A stretch of DNA of 64,000 nucleotides from Crocodylus rhombifer (taxonomy: Eukaryota; Chordata; Crocodylia; Crocodylidae): NCBI GenBank assembly GCA_038503035.1, contig JAVSML010020408.1, positions 143,791 to 207,790 of the forward strand. Reading direction: 5' to 3'. The notes below the pieces were generated by a model that was not told the DNA's origin, ran no database searches, and saw only the letters and a list, made by a program, of their open reading frames with translations. The number at the start of each line of letters is the position of its first letter. Positions within the stretch are counted from its first letter, which is position 1. Shown here in pieces: positions 58,833 through 64,000 of this stretch. Position numbers and translations under genes: made by a program.

Positions 58833-59999
58833 AGCGCCCATGGAGACTGCAGGTATTCCACGATGGTGCCGAGCGTCACAACATAGCCATGTGCAGAAGT
58901 GGCAGTGCACTGCCCCTATTAGAACACTGGAATACAACATACATGCCGTGCAATGATCACGCATGCACACCAGAATGCTAAGTCAGGACCCAAAAAAAAA
59001 AATCAAGCTACACTAAAACCTTAGAAACTTCAAAGCATGTGATAGGAAGCCACCTCTTTCTTTTCATGTTCTTGTATTTTCTGGATAGAGCTATGGAAGG
59101 AGTTTGTAGTAAGTTTTAACTTCCTTGCTTAATATGCCAAAGGAGGAATTAGAACAGAAGAGTTCTCTGGAGGGAGGCCATCATCATGTATTTATTTAGA
59201 TTTAAAAGGGAGAAGAGTGCTTATCCTAGTCTCCAGATACCTTTGACTTCAGTTGATAAATACATGGAGTTCAGAGAATGAGAGAGGGAGGAGAATCTAA
59301 GCTCTCGGGAGCACGCTCTGGTTAGCTTTATGACTAGGATTAAATTAAGACCAAAGTATAGAACTAGCAAACATTTGCTGCCATTTTCAAAGGCACATTC
59401 TGCTAATCCAGGCAAGCCACTGCTGTGTCTTTGAAGTGCTTTTTGGCTGAACCTTGGCACATGAACTGTGTTTATCCATCATCTGACACACCAAAGATCC
59501 TTTGATTAGAACTGACAAGAATTACTCTCTCTTTGCTACCTGATGGAGAAGAGGATTCATTGCTCAGAAGTATAACAAGGGCTCCTATTAAGGAGGTGAC
59601 CTACTGTGCTTGTGATGATGTAGGAGGAAAATGAGTCCTCCATAAAGATTCCTACAGTACACTTAATGGCAGAACTCGACTCCTTTATCAAGCAGACAGT
59701 GGAAGACAGAATGGGGCTTTTTCTTGTTTCCTCCTGTGAAATAGTTTTTCATCATTATTACTGGTATGGGTTTCCTGCGTACTGTAAATGTCCTTACGAT
59801 CTATTAGGTGCACTGCAACACTGACCAACATTGGACATAAAAATAGTTACTTTATAAGAGCCTAGAGTCTGTCTTACAGTATTTCCTCAGCAGTTGAAAA
59901 ATGGGCTGTAGGCTGCCAAGAAACAAACCATCTTCTGTCAGTGATAGTAAGCACTTCTAACCCTACCACAGCTTCTCCCCCTCAAGTGCTATTGGTAGA
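58833..59999. other. Noncoding sequence, nothing recognised
   Basis: AT-rich from about 58990, without recognised elements or long frames. Confidence 0.5.
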
Positions 60000-60410
60000 A
60001 GCCATCGGTTATAATTTTATAAAGCCGGTGAGGCTGGTTGTTATATTAGGTAATGATGAGATGGTTAGAGAACTATGCAGGGAAAGTGAAGCCTCAGGCT
60101 GTTACAGTATCTAACAAACCTGCCATTAATTACTGAGGAAAAGCTTTCTGCCTTTTAAATAATTTATAGAGCTGGATCAACAGTAGCAAAAGATTAAATA
60201 CAATTAAAATGGAAGCATTAAATTCCAACAGGCTAGTGACTTTAGAAATCCAAGAGCATAGGCAAAGGCTAGATAAGGGCCACAGCTAATGATGATCTCG
60301 CCTTTAGGCAGGCAACAGACACTGTCGAAGCTCATCCTGGAGTAATGGTTCCCTTTATATAGTAATTTAAGATAAAGATAAAGACCTGCTAATCTCATAA
60401 GCTTGCACAC
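60000..60410. promoter_or_regulatory. AT-rich conserved-looking block with GATA-like words
   Basis: Unique AT-rich text containing a homeodomain-like CCATTAATTACTG (about 60123-60135) and GATA-type words: AGATAAGG at 60271 and the doublet AGATAAAGATAAAG at 60370-60383. The regulatory role is inference only. Confidence 0.22.
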
Positions 60411-61340
60411 AGGATGCCTTCCTTAAGCACTTTATCCCTATGACAGGCATATCTTTAGAAGAGCTGTTTTGTCTTAGACTTTGAGGTTTAGTGAAGGGAA
60501 ATGTAATCTTTCAACAGGGTTATTCCTTTGCTATGTTTTGGCTTAATTGGGCCATGCAGTAGTTTGAATACCATGCATTGTTTTTTAAATTGTGGGTAAA
60601 TACAATTCACGAGTAACACATTTCCCCTAAAATGTAAAGCAGGGCACTAATGCAGTCCAAACCCATTTGCATTCTTCTTTCATTGGGATGCTTTTATTAT
60701 ATTCTTTCTTTTTTTAAAGGGAGGTAAAAGGTAGCTAAAATTAATCACATCATTAGACCAGCCTTCTCCATCTCTTCTGTTGTGTCTGAGCGTAGATGAG
60801 TACTGCCCCACTTTTCAGAGTTCTGAAGCTTGAATGGGAGAATTTTTTTAGGCTATTATTTTAGCCTAATAGTTCAAATACAAGACACCGAAGAGCGTCA
60901 CTTTGGAACGCTTGTCCACATCCACTCAGCAGAGAAACTCTGGAGTTTTAAAGTCTGTCTGCCTAGCAGCATGGGGAATATGTCCATGCATGCTGTATGT
61001 GCAGTTACTCCAAGACAACAGCACTGTGTTAAATCGGCAGTCCATGCAGCAGCTGCATAGCTGGCCAGGATGACTTCCCAAGCTGTGAAAAGGAATGCAC
61101 ATCTTTATCGTGCTTTACAAGTCTCCAACGTACTGGTCTCTTTCCTCTGAAAGAAGTGTAGGTCAGTTGGATGGGTCCAATATATGGTTTTGATTCCAAA
61201 ATTGTTATGAAATTACAACCCCAACAATCCTCATTTTGCATATGGACAGCAGTCCCACATCTATGTTGCTATATCTCTCTGTATAAAAGGGATTGTGTCC
61301 TGCTTTGGAGCCCATGATGTCCACCCTAGTGCTTTTCCTC
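60411..61340. other. AT-rich noncoding sequence
   Basis: Contains an octamer-type ATTTGCAT at 60665-60672 and a T-rich run near 60705. No exon or transposon recognised. Confidence 0.45.
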
Positions 61341-61363
61341 AAAAAAAAAAAAAAAAAAAAAAA
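61341..61363 (+). repeat. A23 homopolymer
   Basis: Twenty-three A in a row. No AATAAA signal 10-30 bases upstream and no duplicated flank seen, so a retrocopy tail is not supported. Confidence 0.9.
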
Positions 61364-62149
61364 TCAATCTTGGGTAAAGTCATCTCCCTCCATAAATAAT
61401 AGTTAAAATAATGCTAGCATTAAAAATAATCTTGGTGTTCATTTATAGCTTGATATCCCCACCCAAACAAAAATACTTTACATATCAGTCTTTAGAAGTA
61501 CTCTCTCAGTTTAGCTAGAATGGCCCGCAGCATCTGTAATAATGCTAGCCACCCATGCTATCATATTTGTATTCCTTTTAACCACCAAAGAAAAGTATAT
61601 TATCCATAACTGAGTGCAGCACTAAGGTTAGTTTCCCTCTATAATAGAGTTTACTTCATGCCCAGTTCTCACAGGTATAGAAAACCACCTGTAGCCTGCA
61701 GCCCTCCTGCAGACCGTCATGCACAAGCTGATACACCCCTCTGCATGGCAATCTTTTGTTTCCAGGGGAGTTTTGGGGCTGCACAGGCACAGATCCAACA
61801 GGCTGCAATTCATTTCCAGGCCAACTGGAAACCCTGACCCTCACACACCAAAGAAAGTTTAGATCCAAACTTTGATTGAGTTCTTGCTCCAACTTTACTC
61901 ACCTTGCACAGTTACTCCAGAGACAAGGCATTCTTTTGTTTTCGCTCTTATCCACAGCACTATTTTTAATATTTCCAACAGTTTGGACATTGTTATTCCA
62001 TAGCTCCACATCTGATTTTGCTGTTCTTCATTCAGAGCCATCTTTTCTTCTCTGTCACTCAGCTATTCCAAAGATTATGGTGATAAAAATTCATGTCACA
62101 AAGCCTTAGTTGCTGGTATCCTGACAAATTAGTGTTCTATTTTTGTCTA
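61364..62149. other. AT-rich noncoding sequence
   Basis: No element recognised. Short overlapping minus frames at 61628-61892 are without domains. Confidence 0.5.
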
Positions 62150-62470
62150 CCATGGATGGCAGATTCCACTTGTTACATCTGTAGAGTAGATAGCAGCACT
62201 TCCTAATGATTTAATTGTTTTACCAAAATACTAAATTGTCTCCATTTAATTGTTATACAATAATCAAGTTGGCTTTCGATGCTCTGTTAATTTATGATTT
62301 TCCAGGTGATGATCCTCCCATCAATCTGATGGGCTCATTTATCTGGACTAATTCCACTGTAATTTTCTTATTCATTTTTTGCTGAAGTACCCCATTTGCA
62401 TTTAAAAAGCAGTCAATACAGGTTAATAAAATTGTGTCAACTAATCATTAAGGAGATGTAAAACTGGCAC
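62150..62470. promoter_or_regulatory. Conserved-looking block with homeodomain and octamer words
   Basis: TTTAATTGTT occurs twice, at 62210-62219 and 62245-62254, a 35-bp spacing. The canonical octamer ATTTGCAT is at 62394-62401. GTTAATTTATG and CTAATCATTAAGG lie between and after. The block is repeat-free and has no open frame. This combination is typical of vertebrate neural/developmental enhancers, but activity and conservation are inferred. Confidence 0.3.
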
Positions 62471-63439
62471 AAAATAAACTGTCTTTCTCTGGGCCTGCTT
62501 TAGAAGATAGTCAGTGTCTTTGGAGGCTGGCCAGAAAGCTCATGGGCTGCTTTATATTCAAATCATGGAATGAAATTTGATCCCTGCAAGATAAGACTTT
62601 GGTTTTGGACCATGTCAAAAAGATGCCACTTCACAAACACCATTTCCTAAAAGAACTATGTTTTTCCTTAAACTAATGTCAGCTTTTCCTTAGACTGATC
62701 CACCACAACAACCTTGCTGAGCTTGTTACGCGAGATGAGACCTCAGCGTGCGATAGTACAGAATGGCTACAGGCAATACCACATCTGACTGCACTTCTCC
62801 TGAAAGATGGTAACCTTGCAGGGAAGGGAGGGAGGTACAAATGCCAGGCTATGTGGAAGCCTCTCCAAGGGCTTTGCTTTGCACTTGAAATCCAAAATTT
62901 TCATAAACATGCTAAAAATGTATGGGCCTTGGGACCAATCCGTTACCTGGAGCATCTGCTTGAAATGCAGCTGTCACTTATCATTAGGTCCCATCTAAAC
63001 CCAGGCTGAGTTGTGCCTCTGGTTGCTGAAGCAAATGTAGGTCTGCGAACCAGTGTGTGAATTAAGTTTCAGCACTTGGGACTGGGTTATCTATAGCAGC
63101 ACACCAGCAGTCCGAGCAGACCTTGTATTTATAAGGACATACCTCCTTGAGCGCCCAGCTCAAACAGGTGAATTCTGAAAACTACCCCGTCTGGCCAGGC
63201 TGGGGCTTGCAAAGATCAGGGTGCAGGAGATGGAAATAAAGCCAGGAAGGCTCCAACCTAACGGGGAAAAAATGTTCTGTTGGCTGCAGAGCTGCATAGG
63301 CAGAAAATCTAACCCCCAGTCCTCCTCCACAGAGGAGGAATCTTGCCCCCGTGAAGTCGAGGGTAGCCTTGCCACTGATTGCGCTGGGACAGGGATCTCA
63401 TCTGTAGATAAAGATGATTCTTAATCTCAAATGAATTCC
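62471..63439. other. Noncoding sequence, nothing recognised
   Basis: Mixed composition. Short frames at 62767-62998 and 63160-63424 on opposite strands overlap and lack domains. Confidence 0.5.
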
Positions 63440-63850
63440 GCGGAGAATTTTCTTCAGCCAGGTCAATAACTCTTCCATTTCCCACATGTTACTTCTGCTA
63501 AACTGGTCCCTGGTGTAATTAACCCTGTAACGCTGCACATTAATTCAGCAACAAATGCACCCAAGTGTTGTCATTAATACCTACAAATTGTATCACGTTT
63601 AATTGCCTTTGGCTCCTATAATATGTTTTGCTGCCATTTAGTGCAAGGTGTCTTCTCTATTCATCTCCTCACTCCCTTTTGACCTATGTGTTGAGCTGTC
63701 ATATGCAATAATAGGCCATTTGGTAACAGACTCTGACTCCTGAATAATTTACTGAGTAGCATTGCTCCTAAAAGTGTTCCCATTTCGTGACTGATATGGA
63801 ATGTCACATTATTTGTACACCCTGTCATTTGCTCTCTGTTTCCTTCCCTG
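63440..63850. promoter_or_regulatory. Conserved-looking noncoding block
   Basis: AT-rich, repeat-free text with GTGTAATTAACC (about 63514-63525), CATTAATTCAGC, GTCATTAATACC and GTTTAATTGCC sites within 100 bp. It resembles the blocks at 54880 and 62150. A pyrimidine stretch ending TTCCCTGCAG at about 63846-63855 looks like a splice acceptor but is unsupported otherwise. Confidence 0.25.
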
Positions 63851-64000
63851 CAGGATTCTAACTGTTCCTACGCAGCAGCTCACCCCCTTTTCACTTTCGG
63901 CTGCAGAATTAAATCAAGAGTTTAAAAACTGTCTTGTTTCAGATCAGCTAACAGCATTAAAAAGCAACAGCAAAGCAGGAGTATCTAAGCCAAGACCAAT
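63851..64000. other. Window end, nothing firm
   Basis: After the acceptor-like CTGCAG the plus strand is open for about 23 codons before a stop. No family recognised. Confidence 0.4.

Noticed and set aside
61341..61363. A23 run as a processed pseudogene tail
   Set aside because: No polyadenylation signal, no transcript-like body and no flanking duplication seen.
63846..63925. Splice-acceptor-like TTCCCTGCAG followed by about 23 open codons
   Set aside because: Short, ends in a stop, matches no family, and such acceptor look-alikes are frequent.
1..64000. CRISPR arrays, operons, rRNA or intact tRNA genes
   Set aside because: No regularly spaced identical repeats, no clustered same-strand genes, and the only tRNA-like sequences are worn SINE heads.

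Overview
This 64 kb window looks like ordinary noncoding chromosomal DNA from a sauropsid vertebrate. I favour a crocodilian, with turtle as the next choice. Evidence: CR1 LINE 3' ends with the 'GAGGTCCCTTCC...' tail and 'TCTATGAATCTATGA'-type terminal repeats (23063-23124, 23447-23608), a tRNA-derived SINE with a CR1-like tail, several old MIR-type SINEs, hAT-like MITEs and a Penelope-like hairpin element. The species call rests on remembered repeat consensus sequences and was not checked against a database. There are no prokaryotic operons, rRNAs, CRISPR arrays or phage modules. One 400-base N gap lies at 22663-23062.

I recognise no protein-coding gene. Open frames reach about 231 codons, but they sit in GC-rich stretches, have no recognisable domains and overlap frames on the other strand. 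The window is therefore intergenic (gene desert) or inside a very long intron. The only coding-like scrap I would check is a possible short first exon near 8513-8644, at low confidence.

Layout. 1-9000: mixed sequence with a MITE-like element (2561-2799), an A/T-rich dispersed repeat (2893-3157) and a MIR-type SINE (3298-3515). 9100-13500: a transposon graveyard with a tRNA-Ile-like SINE, two convergent CR1-type reverse transcriptase fossils and a hAT/Charlie-like MITE. 13500-38800: mostly GC-richer unique-looking sequence with short dyad-symmetric reptile repeats, the N gap and two CR1 tails. 38800-54500: alternating AT-rich conserved-looking blocks and old SINEs/MITEs. 54500-64000: AT-rich and almost free of recognisable mobile elements, with clusters of homeodomain-like TAATTA sites. 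This right-hand segment is the best candidate for developmental enhancer (conserved noncoding) sequence.

There is no gene system to describe. The interest lies in decayed LINE coding sequence still readable at the protein level, palindromic element families and the putative enhancer blocks. Conservation claims are inference from sequence character only, because no alignment was possible.
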